Below, piece after piece: positions 12,276-24,900 of a stretch of DNA of 64,000 bases (positions within the stretch are counted from its first letter, which is position 1; each line of letters begins with the position of its first letter). The translations under genes and the position numbers were made by a program. Below the pieces are notes generated by a model. It was not told where the DNA came from. It worked only from the letters and a program-made list of their open reading frames with translations, and did not search any database. The stretch is from Ampullaceana balthica (lineage: Eukaryota; Mollusca; Gastropoda; Lymnaeidae): the NCBI GenBank assembly GCA_944989445.1, contig CALYLW010000180.1, positions 1,609,298 through 1,673,297 on the forward strand, written 5' to 3'.

Positions 12276-12652
12276 TGTTTGTTTTATATTCTTTTACAAC
12301 TTATTGTTGTTCTTTATTAATATTCTTCTCTTTTTTATCCGATTTCTGATTCCTGTCATTTGCAAAAAACATTTGGTAATGTTTAGCACTTTTTCCTGAG
12401 TGGCTACTTTTGTATTTATTTGTGCCCATTTTTAATTTCACTCGAACAACGATTTTGTTCATTATTTTTGTTTAGGTCACAAAACAAAAGACATTAAAAT
12501 AAAATAATGATGTTTTGGAAGAATAAACCACATAAGTAAGCCAACATTTTTTTTTCTAGTAGTTTACTTACCAGTACGTTAGAATAAAACTTGAATCAAT
12601 TATATGTACCAGCACATTATGATTATATTGTTTCACGTTCTCATACTACTTA
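12276..12652. other. No feature recognised
   Basis: AT-rich DNA between the LINE break point and the next MITE; no ORF or repeat of note. Confidence 0.5.
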
Positions 12653-13273
12653 GGGACCGTCCATAAATGACGTCACGCAACTAGGGGGGGGGAGGGGGGG
12701 TCCCCACCAATGTTCCTGCGAAGGTTCGTTGGTCCGTGTGCAAAGTGAAAAAACTCGTGTGCAAAGTTGCACAGCATCCATTTTTTTTGCAATATTTTTT
12801 TTTATACCAAATTTGCTGCGCGGTCATTCGAAACTGCTGCGCGGCGTCTGTAAAATAAATAAATAAATCTGCGCAGCTTAAAGGGAACATTGGTCCCCAC
12901 CTTTATGACGATGTGTGACGAGGGGGAGGGGAGGAGTTTAAGAATTGTGACGTCATGTCAAAACACGCTACTCTAAATCAAAGTTCCACTTAAATATTCG
13001 ATTTCTTTCTAGTTATTTTATGAAGTCTTGCATGGATTAACGCGTGTTACGATATCAGAGGGCTGCCTTACACTTAATACATACACGTACTAAAATAACA
13101 ATAAAGTGTTTTCAAACATGCGTATTTTCAAATAGACAATACCGCTTTTAAAGGGGGGGGGGTTCCTCAGCTTTCTGACGTCATATTCGGAAAAAAAAGG
13201 GCGAAGTGTGACGAGGGGGAGGGGGGAGGGTAAAAAATCGGCAAAAATCGCGACGTTATTTATGGACGGCCCC
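12653..13273. mobile_element. GGGGCCGTCCATAAA-family MITE, copy C, with nested element
   Basis: Starts GGGACCGTCCATAAATGACG and ends TTATGGACGGCCCC. TTA flanks occur at 12650-12652 and 13274-13276. A second MITE (12708-12892) has inserted into it. Confidence 0.8.
12708..12892. mobile_element. Nested hAT-type MITE, 185 bp
   Basis: Termini CAATGTTCC and GGGAACATTG are inverted repeats. The exact 8-bp TSD GTCCCCAC lies at 12700-12707 and 12893-12900. The interior (GCTGCGCGG, GCGCAGCTTAAAGGGAACA) matches the element at 56690-56900. Confidence 0.88.
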
Positions 13274-13276
13274 TTA

Positions 13277-13835
13277 AGCCTCTGGATTTTCATTACAGTG
13301 GCATTAGTATCAGACGAATTTATATCCAATAAGGAGTTTGAAGTTTGAATGCGAATGTTTTCTAACTGTTTTTATCAGCATGTGTCAATCTGACCTTTCT
13401 GTTATGGTTTGGTTAGTATTAGAAGCTATTGAATAATTTGATCATAACAGTCACGACAGTTCACCTCGCCACATATCCATACGTTAGCCTTTCAACATGT
13501 TAATCTCCCGTGAAAAGATCGTTTCTCCCAGTGCAGCATGTCTACCAGCTGCTGGCTAACAGTTTTGACACTGACTGTTATGATTGCGGGGCGTGGCGGG
13601 CTTGGCTGAAAGGAAACCATTCAAATCGATCGCCTTTCTGAAGCCCCCGGCCTCTGATAAAATGTGCAATACAAACGTGGGACACGTCCCTTGCCACTTT
13701 TCACAGTGGAGTGGAACTATATAGTAGACTCCTAAATAAGAGATCAGCCGCGGAGACAGATTTAAAAACAAAAAAAGCAATAAGATCTCCCCCCCCCCAA
13801 ACCACAATCTCCGTTGCCCTAATTGTGTGTTATCT
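13277..13835. other. No gene recognised
   Basis: Unique-looking DNA with a minus-strand open frame (13556-13888) that runs into the SINE and has no recognisable domain. Confidence 0.45.
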
Positions 13836-13837
13836 AT

Positions 13838-14070
13838 ATAGACGCTCCTTCTACACAGAAGATTATTGCGTCCTACGTTCATTGGCAAATGACGCAGCGT
13901 TCACAAGCTACGGCTGTTAGGGTTTCACGCAGCCGCCTTTGTTTCCCTTACTAGTGTTAGGTACCCATTCGGAGCTGGGTGGGCTCAGGGAAAAATCACA
14001 GCCTTTACCGGGATTCGAACCCGTGTCCACCAGCCAAGCGCATGCCACTCGACCACCGTGCCCCCTTACA
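13838..14070 (-). mobile_element. tRNA-derived SINE, minus strand
   Basis: The minus strand begins with a tRNA-like head: an A-box-like GGTGGTCGAGTGG and a B box GGATTCGAACCC complement at 14011-14022. It continues through a body with GGTACC and CAAAGGCGGCTG, and finishes with the tail ACGCAATAATCTTCTG...GGAGCGTC shared with the LINEs. It is a second copy of the SINE at 24735-25026. Promoter boxes would recruit RNA polymerase III. Confidence 0.85.
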
Positions 14071-14600
14071 AACAAACATTGTTTATTTGGTTTCCCAACA
14101 CTATGGATCCGCTGTTGAGTTGCCCGACACACTGTCAGTGTGTTATCCACTTTGTATTGGCACGCATTATGCGTTGTTCCTGTTGCTTTAACTTTAACCT
14201 CACATACTGTTACACCACCCTGTCTTGTTTATTTGTTTATCTGCTGCTTTCGCAAGTTGTGGTGCCCCGTTGTGTGTTTTCCCCCCTATGTTGCCCCACA
14301 CGGTGTTATTAACTTATATGCAGTGTTTACACTTCGTTCCCTCCCCTTTGTTTTAATTCGCTTTGAGTGTGAATAGTGTGATGTCTTTTGGTGGCCAAAG
14401 AAATCCCCATTTGGCCTACGAACTCGCCCTAGATGGGGTCATACCCATTCAACTACTCACAATAATCGATTTATTACCGGACCCACCCACCCACCTGACA
14501 CGTATTGTTGTTCAAAGGAAGGTTTGAGTCGTCCTCTCTCATCACTATCAATAAATAACACCTTAAATGTACGTACAGTACAGGCAGTCTTCGGTGTGCT
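14071..14600. other. No gene recognised
   Basis: Short overlapping open frames in several phases, no domain and no splice structure that I can support. Confidence 0.45.
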
Positions 14601-14718
14601 GTTTGATTGCTGTGTCTGATCCATTGCTGTGTCTGATCCATTGCTGTGTCTCATCCATTGCTGTGTCTCATCCATTGCTGTGTCTCATCCATTGCTGTGT
14701 CTCATTCATTGCTGCAGG
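14601..14718. repeat. 17-bp tandem repeat, about 7 copies
   Basis: Unit CCATTGCTGTGTCTSAT repeated head to tail. It gives a false repetitive ORF on both strands. Confidence 0.9.
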
Positions 14719-14984
14719 TGAAGTCACAGACCAGTTTGTCGGCTGTACTACAAAATGTTGATCTAGTTTATTGAAGAACTTATCATTGACACACACGGGA
14801 TTCAATAGTTACGAAAAAAGTTCAGTTATGGGTTGTCAGGTTGTCATTTACTTGTTCATAGAAAATCAGTGGCGCGGAACAGAACACCTCACGCCCAGCC
14901 AGAGAGTAGCACTTTAATTTGATAAGTCGTCTGACTTGTGGGCGAGATAAGTCCACTTATAGCCGCATGGAGTTGACACCGAGG

Positions 14985-15335
14985 TATCATACAGGATAAT
15001 GTATCAAGGTCTGGATATCATTTGTGATAATGTGTCACGGTCAGGATACCATGCGTGATTTTGTGTCTAGGTCAGGCTATCATGTGTGCTAATGTGTCAA
15101 GGTCAGGCTTTCATGTGTGATACTTTTCCAAGGTCAGAATATCATGTGCAATGATGCGTTATCAAAGGGATATACTTTAGGATAATGTGTCAAGATCAGA
15201 ATATTATATGGGATAAAGTGTCATGGTCGAGATATACTATGAGATTATGTGTCAACTTCAAATTTTGAAATATGATAGTGTCAAAGCGAAAATGATGATG
15301 TGTTTAGATCAGAATATGATGTCTGACACTGTGTC
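14985..15335. repeat. Degenerate tandem repeat upstream of NHE8
   Basis: About ten diverged units of roughly 32-35 bp with core GTGTCAAGGTCAGGATATCA and variable ends. It lies 260-600 bp upstream of the NHE8 start codon, in the probable promoter or 5' region. No TATA box or initiator can be supported here. Confidence 0.7.
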
Positions 15336-15593
15336 AAGATGAGTATACATTAAATGAAATGATAATGCTAGGATTCAATAAATGATTTCTTACCGCCAGC
15401 AAATGATGATGTGCCTACTTCTGGGAAATGGTCATGTTTCGAGCTAGGATTGAACATTTAAATTCAATGAAACCTTTCAGAAAAATGACCATTGACAAAC
15501 GAGCCATTTATTTTTGAGCTATTGCTTGCCGACTGCTTATCTTTTTGTTTGGCCTGACAACAGAACTTGGCCATCATAACTGGTCAGTCTGTT

Positions 15594-15912
15594 ATGGTTG
15601 TTAAACTGATTGACCGGTTAGTGGACTTGCTGTTTGCTGTTCTGAGCTCCTACAGGTTTAAACGGTTCCTGTCCTGTCTGCCCTGTCGGAGGAGGAAGTG
15701 CAAACCCATCCTCTACTGCGTTTTCTTTATTTTATTTCTTCTCTACCTGCGCAGCCATGCCAACCACACCGCCATCAATGTCACAGAAGCCGAGGTGGCG
15801 ACCACAACATTGGCGCCACCTAAAGAAGACAAGGTGGAACTACCGCCTAAAGGGGCGGCCGAGGAGGAACATCATAGCAGTTTGACCATATTTTTTATTC
15901 TACTTGTTGTTG
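15594..15912 (+). CDS. SLC9A8: NHE8 exon 1 (residues 1-106)
   Basis: Codes a basic Cys/Arg patch (CLPCRRRKC, 28-36), a hydrophobic segment (39-52), two N-glycosylation sequons (N57-H-T and N62-V-T), an acidic linker and the start of the first conserved helix ([10 protein letters not shown]). The donor is GTGAGT at 15913, phase 1. The Kozak context of the ATG is weak at -3 (T) but has G at +4. Confidence 0.85.
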
Positions 15913-18900
15913 GTGAGTATTGGAGTTATTCCAACCTTACTGATAGGACATTTGGAATGGTATTGATGTGTAGAGTGGTATTGATGTGTAGAGTGGTATT
16001 GATGTGTAGAGTGGTATTGATGTGTAGAGGGTTATTGAAGTGTAGAGGGGTATTGAAGTGTAGAGGGGTATTGAAGTGTAGAGGGGTATTGAAGTGTAGA
16101 GGGGTATTGAAGTGTAGAGGGGTATTGAAGTGTAGAGTGGTATTGAAGTGTAGAGTGGTATTGAAGTGTAGAGGGGTATTGAAGTGTAGAGGGGTATTGA
16201 AGTGTAGAGTGGTATTGAAGTGTAGAGGGGTATTGATGTATGGAGTGGTATTGAAGTGTAGAGGGGTATTGAAGTGTAGAGGGGTATTGAAGTGTAGAGG
16301 GTTATTGAAGTGTAGAGGGGTATTGATGTATGGAGTGGTATTGAAGTGTAGAGTGGTATTGAAGTGTAGAGGGGTATTGAAGTATGGAGTGGTATTGAAG
16401 TGTAGAGGGGTATTGAAGTGTAGAGGGGTATTGAAGTGTAGAGGGGTATTGAAGTGTAGAGTGGTATTGAAGTGTAGAGTGGTATTGAAGTGTAGAGGGG
16501 TATTGAAGTATGGAGTGGTATTGAAGTGTTGAAGGGTATTGAGATGGGGAAGGATATTTAAGTGGGGAAGTGAATGAAAGGGGTATTGGATAGGAGAAGA
16601 GACTCAGAAGAGTATTAAAGGGATATTGGAGTGGTGAGGGCTATGGCAGGGGTATTTAAGAGTGAAGTTTTAGTCAAGGTGTCAGAGTTGTGGGGGGGGG
16701 GAACTGAGGTATTGCAGAGGATTGAAGTCTTTAATGTTGTAGAAATGTGCAGACCTTACAGAGTGTTTAGGTTTAAAGTAACTAATATATTTACATGTAC
16801 ACTTATTCCAGCCATTGCAATCCTTGTTGTTCACTTGTTGATACAAACCAAGTTTCACTATTTACCAGACAGTATAGCCATTGTTCTCATTGGTGAGTAC
16901 GAATGTATGGTGCTCGCTTCAACTGAGTTAAAGTGTATTCAGTTGTATTATGTATATAATTGATTATGTGAATTATTGTCGTTTGATGTAGATTTGCTCA
17001 TTTTATTATTATTTGTATTTTATTTTTACATTCTTTTTGCTTTAGAATATTTTTTTCCCTGTTATTTCAAAGGTGCCTTCATTGGACTGCTTCTTAAAAT
17101 CTTTCAATTTGGCAACTGGAAGGTAAACATTGAATTTTTACTTTACAAAAAAAAATTTGAAGTGAATCTTATACTTATACATAACATTTTTAAAAAATGG
17201 AATTATGAACATGTTTATTATTATTATTATTTTTTTTACAGAATGAAGAAGCCTTTCCGCCCACCATATTTTTTATTGTTCTTTTACCACCAATCATCTT
17301 TGAGGGAGGATACAACTTGCACAAGGTGGCCAGATTTTCTGTCAAATAATTGTTGTAGTTATTATCATTTAAATATTTGCTAGTGAATATTTCTAACAAG
17401 TTATTGTTAGAATAATGAATTAAAAGAGACACAAACAAATTGTGTGAATAAAACAACAAATTTCAAACCTTAGTAAACAAATCAGTACACAAAAGTAATA
17501 AATGTCAAATTTAAGTAACATATTATTTACCCTACCATTGAAAACTTTGTATAGTGAAGAAAAGAAAAAGAGTGGGCATAAGTTCTTAACAAAAACAAAG
17601 CACAGAAGAATGGCAATGAAATGTCAGAAATTAATATTTAAAAACCAATACTGGAATAAGACATTACCCCTATGTAAAATTGTGCACAGGGTTCATACCA
17701 TATTTAGTCAGTGTACCGAATCATTGTATTACAGTGGGACCCACTTAACTCGAGCCCCGGTGAACTCGTCAGCTCTATTAAGTCGACGTTTTTTTTTGGA
17801 ATCGCCAAATTCTCTCTTTGTCTTTGCATTTTCTCATCTGTTAATTCGATTATTTTAAGTCGACGAACCCTAATACCTCGAGCTCAAAAGAGGGCCAAAT
17901 TTGCCACTTTGCCTTGGTTATCTCCATCCCCATGACAAATCGCCAGCTTTTGAAAATATTAGATGTGATTTTTTATAACCAAGGGCGCTAGGTCTGCTGG
18001 TGACGTCACAGCCCGCTTGTGTTCAGCTCTCAGCGCTGTGTTGCTTCTGGTACTATGCCAATCGCCAGCTTTTGAAAATGTTAGTTATCGATTTTTTATA
18101 ACCAAGCCCACGCATCGAATTTCAGCCTGGTCGGGTCTGCTGATGAGCGTTAAGCTCTCAGCGCTGTGTTACTAACTTAAATCGCCAGCTTTTGAAAATG
18201 TTACTTATCGGCCGCATAAGTGATGCAGATGCCGAGTATTACGTAATTGCTCCAATATCAAAGATGCACGCAGAATCGCATGTCTAAAACATTTAGTTTC
18301 GTATGGAATAAAAAAATGTACCATGTGCAGACTTGTTGTCATTGGCAACCATTCATCCTTCAACCTCATTTTGACTCTATTACTACTGCTTTTTTCTCAT
18401 TGTTTCATTCATAAGAAGTGGCTGTGTGCAAAAGCCATTTAACTATTGGTTAGAATTAATTAAAATGTGTCAAAGTTGAAGGTTCAAAAGTTCAAAAGGA
18501 GTTCCTAATTTATTTTAGTACCTTTTTATAGAGAAGAGTTCGCTTTTTTGTCATGAGTCATATATAGGTCATGATAGTCTGATAGACAAACAAATAACGG
18601 CAACGCCTTGGTGTAAAAAAAAACTCCAAAACACGTGCATGTACATTCTCATTTATAAACGCTAGTGATGGGACGATACCAAAATCATAGGGTGCTTACT
18701 GTAAACAAGGCTCCCCGGATTTTAAAATATATAATATAACACACTACAGACAGTTTACCCACTCTCAATCTCCCACACAATATCGCTCAATCTGGGAATC
18801 ACGGCAATACGATGTCTCGCGCTGCGTGGCGGGCAGGAGTAGATGAATTCGTTATTGTTATGTACTAGGGAAAAAAAGCTGCGCTAACGCAATAAAGGGT

Positions 18901-21900
18901 TATATTTAAACTGAAACGGTCCTTAAAAACGAACGGTCTTAACAACCTTAGGAAAGAGTGAAGAAATGGGTCCCGATATTCCGATACGATTACGATTAAT
19001 CGTCCCATGAATAATTAACGCACATCATGTATATAAAGAAATTTTAAGCGCATGTTAATATTTTGCCGCCATATTGGTTTTCATTTAACTCGATGATCGG
19101 TTATCTCGGTGCCATTTTTCATACCCGAGGCCGTCGACTTAAGCGGGTCCCACTGTATTGTATTTTCCGTATTCATTCTACTGGGTGTATTTCACACATG
19201 TAATAAGCCAGTCACTGCAATGTCCGAAATCTTGTTGTGGTAAGGATCATTAAAATATTTAGAGACAGGAATAAGGCCTGTTTATTGCTTAAATCACAAA
19301 AATTGTTTGCGTTTCTTTTAATCTGTTTTAAACAGGGCTGCAGAAATTAACGATTAATTTCTCGATTAATAGTTAAAATTTTTATCGATTAAAATTATTT
19401 TAATCGATAAAAATTCGATTAAAATTAAAGAAAATATTTATAATATTTAAAAAAAATGTTTATTAATAAATAATTAATTATTAATAATAATTTATAAATT
19501 TTTTACGTACAAACTTCTCCCGCGTAATATTATAATTTATTTTATTAATTTATGTGGACCGGCAGACGTCAACTAAAAAATGGCTGACAGTATCAGCGCA
19601 GTTAAATTTAAATATATAATTGTAAAGTTCAACACAAATCTTGTTTTTATGCTAACTGCGGATGGCAAAGTCGAAGATGGTGAAAAAGTTTACTGTGGTC
19701 ACTGCCATAAACAATTCTCTTTTAAAGGATCAAATACATCGCTGATGAACCACCTTCAGCACAAACATCCAATCACATTGTCATAAAATTTAGTTCAAAA
19801 TATTCATTTTCAATTTCTATGAGACAGGGGAAATAACTCAATAAAATATAAAAAGTCAATTACTTGTTTTTGTTACTTCCCTTGAAATGTTCAGTTTAAT
19901 GAGGTCATAAATTTCTATTTTTGGCTTTAATAGAAATTATCGATTAATTAATCGTTAATTTTCAAAAGTTAACAATTAAATTTAAATTAATCGATAACAG
20001 CCCTAGTTTTAAAACTTTATAGCTGTCCAACTGTGTATAATTACATATTAGGATAATGAATATAAGGTACAAGGATAAATGCAAGGGAAAATCTCCTGGT
20101 ATTTTTTACATTTGGTCAAATTTCAAATCCTCAGACATTGATCTGAGATTTAAAGACATGACCTTATCACTTAAATTGTATTCAGCTTTACGTACAGTCA
20201 ATGAAAATTTTTTTGTGGATTTCTTTTTGTTGAGTTGTTTATTGTTATCTCTTGGCTGGATAGCGAAGTCAATAGTGCGCTCGCCTCACAAGCTGAGGGG
20301 TGTGGTATCTAGCCCACGTTAAAGCCACTATAAAAATGTTGATGAATGAACGCTAAGAAAGTCTTTCGCTGACCTGGAGAGGGATGGGGGCCGCCAAGGT
20401 CTACTAAGCCCGAGAATGTTCTAATGGAAACATTAGAACCCCTTACGACCTCGAAAAAAGGTTATGGGACACACACACACACACAAAATTGTTATCTCAT
20501 TGAATGCAATCGAGAAATAAAAAGTTTGTCATGGTGTAACTTTTCCATCCAACAGGGCAATTTTTTTCAGAACATTGGATCCATTCTCGTGTTTGCTGTT
20601 TTCGGCACAGTCATTTCTGCCGTAGTTGTTGGTGGAGGGGTTTACCTGTTGGGACAGGTAAGTAAGTGGATAGCTGGGTTCAGGTTAGTGGATACTTGGG
20701 TTCAGGTTAGTGGATACTTGGGTTCATTTCTTGACAAGTGAGTGTATTTTAATGGCAAGTAAATTAGGCAGCTGGATAGCGAAGTCAATAGTGCGCTCGC
20801 CTCACAAGTTGAAGGGCGTGGGATCTAGCCCACGTTAAAGTCAAAATAAAAATGATGAATGACTAATGCTAAGAAAGTCCTCCGCTGACCTGGAAGGGAA
20901 ATGGGGCACCCACCAAGGTCTACCAAGCCTAGTAAGTTCTAATGGAAACGTTAGGACCCCCTACGACCATTGGTTATGGGATTTAAATAAAAAAAATTAG
21001 TCATAGATGATTGTCTCTGAGAGTCATTGATGTATGGGTTTGTTTCCGAGAGTCATTGATGTATGGGTTTGTCTCTGAGAGTCATTGATGTATGGGTTTG
21101 TCTCTGAGAGTCATTGATGTATGGGTTTGTCTCTGAGAGTCATTGATGTATGGGTTTGTCTCTGAGAGTCATTGATGTATGGGTTTGTCTCTGAGAGTCA
21201 TTGATGTATGGGTTTGTCTCTGAGAGTCATTGATGTATGGGTTTGTCTCTGAGAGTCATTGATGTATGGGTTTGTCTCTGAGAGTCATTGATGTATGGGT
21301 TTGTCTCTGAGAGTGAGTCATTGATGTATGGGTTTGTCTCTGAGATTCATTGATGTATGGGTTTGTCTCTGAGTGAGTCATTGATGTATGGGTTTACCTC
21401 TGAGAGTCATAGATATATTTATTTATCTATGAGAGTCATTTTATCTCTGAAAGTCATTGATGTATGGGTTTGTCTCTGAGAGTCATTGATGTATGGGTTT
21501 GTCTCTGAGAGTGAGTCATTGATGTATGGGTTTGTCTCTGAGAGTCATTGATGTATGGGTTTGTCTCTGAGAGTGAGTCATTGATGTATGGGTTTGTCTC
21601 TGAGAGTCATAGATATATTTATTTATCTATGAGAGTCATTTTATCTCTGAAAGTCATTGATGCATGGGTTTATCTCTGAGAGTCATTGAAGCATTTCCTA
21701 CACATTTTCCAGGCAGAGGTTGCATTTAAGCTTGATGTTGTTGAAAGTTTTGCCTTTGGTTCTCTGATCTCTGCTGTGGACCCAGTGGCCACTTTGGCTA
21801 TTTTCCAGGCTCTAGACGTTGATCCCATACTATACATGCTGGTCTTTGGCGAGTCAATGTTGAATGATGCTGTGTCAATTGTACTTACCACGTAAGTCTA

Positions 21901-24900
21901 TTCATAATTCATGTTAAAATACTTATACCTATTGTAGATTTTTACTGCTCATTGTAACTATTACTACTTCTTTATGTGTATATGTAACTCTTTTGTAGGC
22001 GTTCTCACAGTACATAATCTTGTGCACAATAATCCACTGAAGAATATGTTTATACAAAACAACTTTAATATGTAGACTATGTACATAGAAATATCATTTG
22101 AGGTAATACAACGTGGAAATCTTGAGGCGCACACAAACACTACCTCCTTCCTTGACGGAAGTCTTCTAACAACTCTTCTCCCAACACTTTCAACCAATAG
22201 GAATGCTCCTTTCTTCCCGCGTCCACCATTCACGTGACCTTACGTCACAAAATTATGTTAATCACATGTGACACTCATGTGCACTGTTTTAATGTGCACT
22301 TAAGCTCATATAAGATATTGTGTACATGTAGATTTCTATTATAAATGTACACATGTACCCTCTAGTTACTATTGTACCAAAATGCTGGTATTGATGATGT
22401 ACAGTGGTACTAGAATGTACTACTACAAATGGATGGTCATAGACTGTGCATGACTGGCGTATTTGCTAATAATCATGTTGAACAGTTTGCATGTGATTCT
22501 GTTGTGTCATCCGGTAATGGAAAGCCAGAAATTCAATTTTGATCCGCAAACAAGTTGATCCTTATAAAATTATTTAAATTTAAAAAGAAATGAAATCTGA
22601 GATGAAATTCTATAGGGGACTCGTAATGTCTAATGGATTTTCTATTCTTTTGTTCCTCGTCAAATTTTTTGTTTATTTATTTTTAAAAGAGGAAAACTAA
22701 GGTCATTTAAAAATAACTTTTTCCCCCAGAACCCTGCTTGAGTTTGCCTCCCCTTCTGCTGTTATCACAAGTGGGACGGCTGCATTTTTCCAGGCTGTTG
22801 GAAGATTTTGTCTCATGTTCTTTGCTTCTGCTGCTATCGGTGTGGCCTTTGGTCTTGTGAGTGCAATGGTAAGTCTCATCCTAACCATATTATTTGTGAA
22901 AATTACTGTGCAGTCAGTTCAAGGTACATGTAATTATGTATTTACATAATTTTGAACGGTTATAATATTGTAGCCCTAAATCCCATGCATAAATCAATAT
23001 AAAGTTTCTTTAATATATTATATTTAAAAGAAAAAATTGTATAATGAGAAATGAAGATGCCCAAGAAAAATATATTCTGTCTACTCAAACAGTTGACGAA
23101 ATTCTTGAATCTCCAAAAAACACCATCACTAGAAGTGGGTATGGTCTTCTGTTTTTCTTACCTTCCCTATGCACTGGCAGAGGGAATCCATTTATCAGGT
23201 TAGATTAACTTCACATAATTTCTAGTTAGACATTCTTAACATTGGCTGCAACAAAAAAAATTATTTCTATCAGCCAGTGTATATGTCTTGTAAGTCAGCA
23301 ACAATTTTAAAAAAAATAAACACTAAAGATTTTATATTTATTTTTAAAAAAGGCAATTTTGTAAGAGTAGGTAAAAAAATTGTTTTTGACAAATGTCAGA
23401 GTCTTCACAGCTGTTTATGATGACTGGAAATCATCCAGCAATTAAAACAGCTGTCAACTATCGCATTTATATATAAGTTGCAAATACAAGTTAGAGCAAG
23501 TCCGCACATTTTGATTGGGTCAAGTATAGACAGGCAAACAGCCATGAATATTTAGATTATTTAGATTTAGGCCTATTTTAATTGTCATTTATAGATAGCA
23601 AACAAATATTAAAATTGATCTTCAAACCAGCAAAAAATATTAAAATTTATCTTCAAACCAGCAAACAAATATTATAATTGATCTTCAAACCAGCAAAAAA
23701 ATTTTAAAATTGATCTTCAAAGCGATTGCTGAAACAAATAAGATTATGGTGACTTTAATAAAATGTGCTGGTCAATCAAATCAATATCAATGTCTAAATA
23801 ATAAAGCACAAAGTGTACATCCCTGCAGCCATAGACTCATGATTGTTGTTGGTAGCCATACAGTCACATGATTGTTGTTGGTAGCCATACAGTCACATGA
23901 TTGTTGTTGGTAGCCATACAGTCACATGATTGTTGTTGGCAGCCATACAGTCACATGATTGTTGTTGGTAGCCATACAGTCACATGATTGTTGTTGGTAG
24001 CCATACAGTCACATGATTGTTGTTGGTAGCCATACAGTCACATGATTGTTGTTGGTAGCCATACAGTCACATGATTGTTGTTGGTAGCCATACAGTCACA
24101 TGATTGTTGTTGGCAGCCATAAAGTCACATGATTGTTGTTGGTAGCCATACAGTCACATGATTGTTGATGTCTCTGAAATGACTGAGGTCTTGCTGTTAT
24201 ATTTACTAATGACTGCTCTAATGACCTTTTGTTCCCAGGCATCATGGCCATCTTGTTCTGTGGTATAGTCATGTCCCACTACACACATCTGAACTTGTCT
24301 CCAGTCTCACAGATAACTGTACAGCAGACTTTCAGATCTATTGCCTTTATAGCAGGTTGGTGGCACTGGTCTAGTATTTGGTATGGAACTACTTTGTGTT
24401 ACCAAACAATCAACTGCATATCTCAAGTATTCTTGTTTCATAAATCAATAAATAAATAATTGCTTATGAATTTATGTTACATTTTTTATAAAGGTTTTTA
24501 AAAAAAATTACCCTTTGACTGTAAGTTAACCATAATAAAAAAATACCTTTTATGGATGCTCATTTAAAAAGAAATAAATTGAAACCTATGCCCCTGTGAC
24601 CACTAAAAATTAGCTTTATGGAGAGATGGAATCTGCTCATTGGAAACAATGGATTCTCTATAAAATAATTTGTTATATGCTTCATTGTTTTAATAAAGTC
24701 ATTTTTCAAGAAATATTAATGGACATCCAACCAACCCCGCGGTGGTCGAGTGGCAGCACACTGGACTGTCGTACCGATGGTCACGGGTTCGAATCCGTGT
24801 GAAGGCAAGGGTTTGTTCCCGGGGCCTAGGGCGTCCCTGAGTCACCCCGCTCCGAATGGGTACCTAACACTACATGTAGTTAGGCGGCTGGGTAATGCGT

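Larger units (their letters stand above)
17326..20555 (+). other. NHE8 intron 4 (3.2 kb), transposon-filled
   Basis: Holds a Tigger/pogo-like element (17732-19155), hAT-like copy 2 (19333-20005) and a SINE (20254-20468). The stretches between them (17330-17730, 19160-19330, 20014-20250) are AT-rich without other features. Confidence 0.85.

Noticed and set aside
13979..14150. Minus-strand ORF with a plausible start (13917-14150)
   Set aside because: It reads through the SINE; the same sequence recurs in the copy at 24735.
15567..16532. Single 321-codon gene starting at 15567
   Set aside because: The first codon is TTG, and the frame reads through the exon 1 donor into the minisatellite; conserved exons 2-15 show the true structure, with ATG at 15594.
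24735..24810. tRNA gene (A and B boxes)
   Set aside because: The head cannot be folded into a complete tRNA that I can support and continues into a SINE body and LINE tail.
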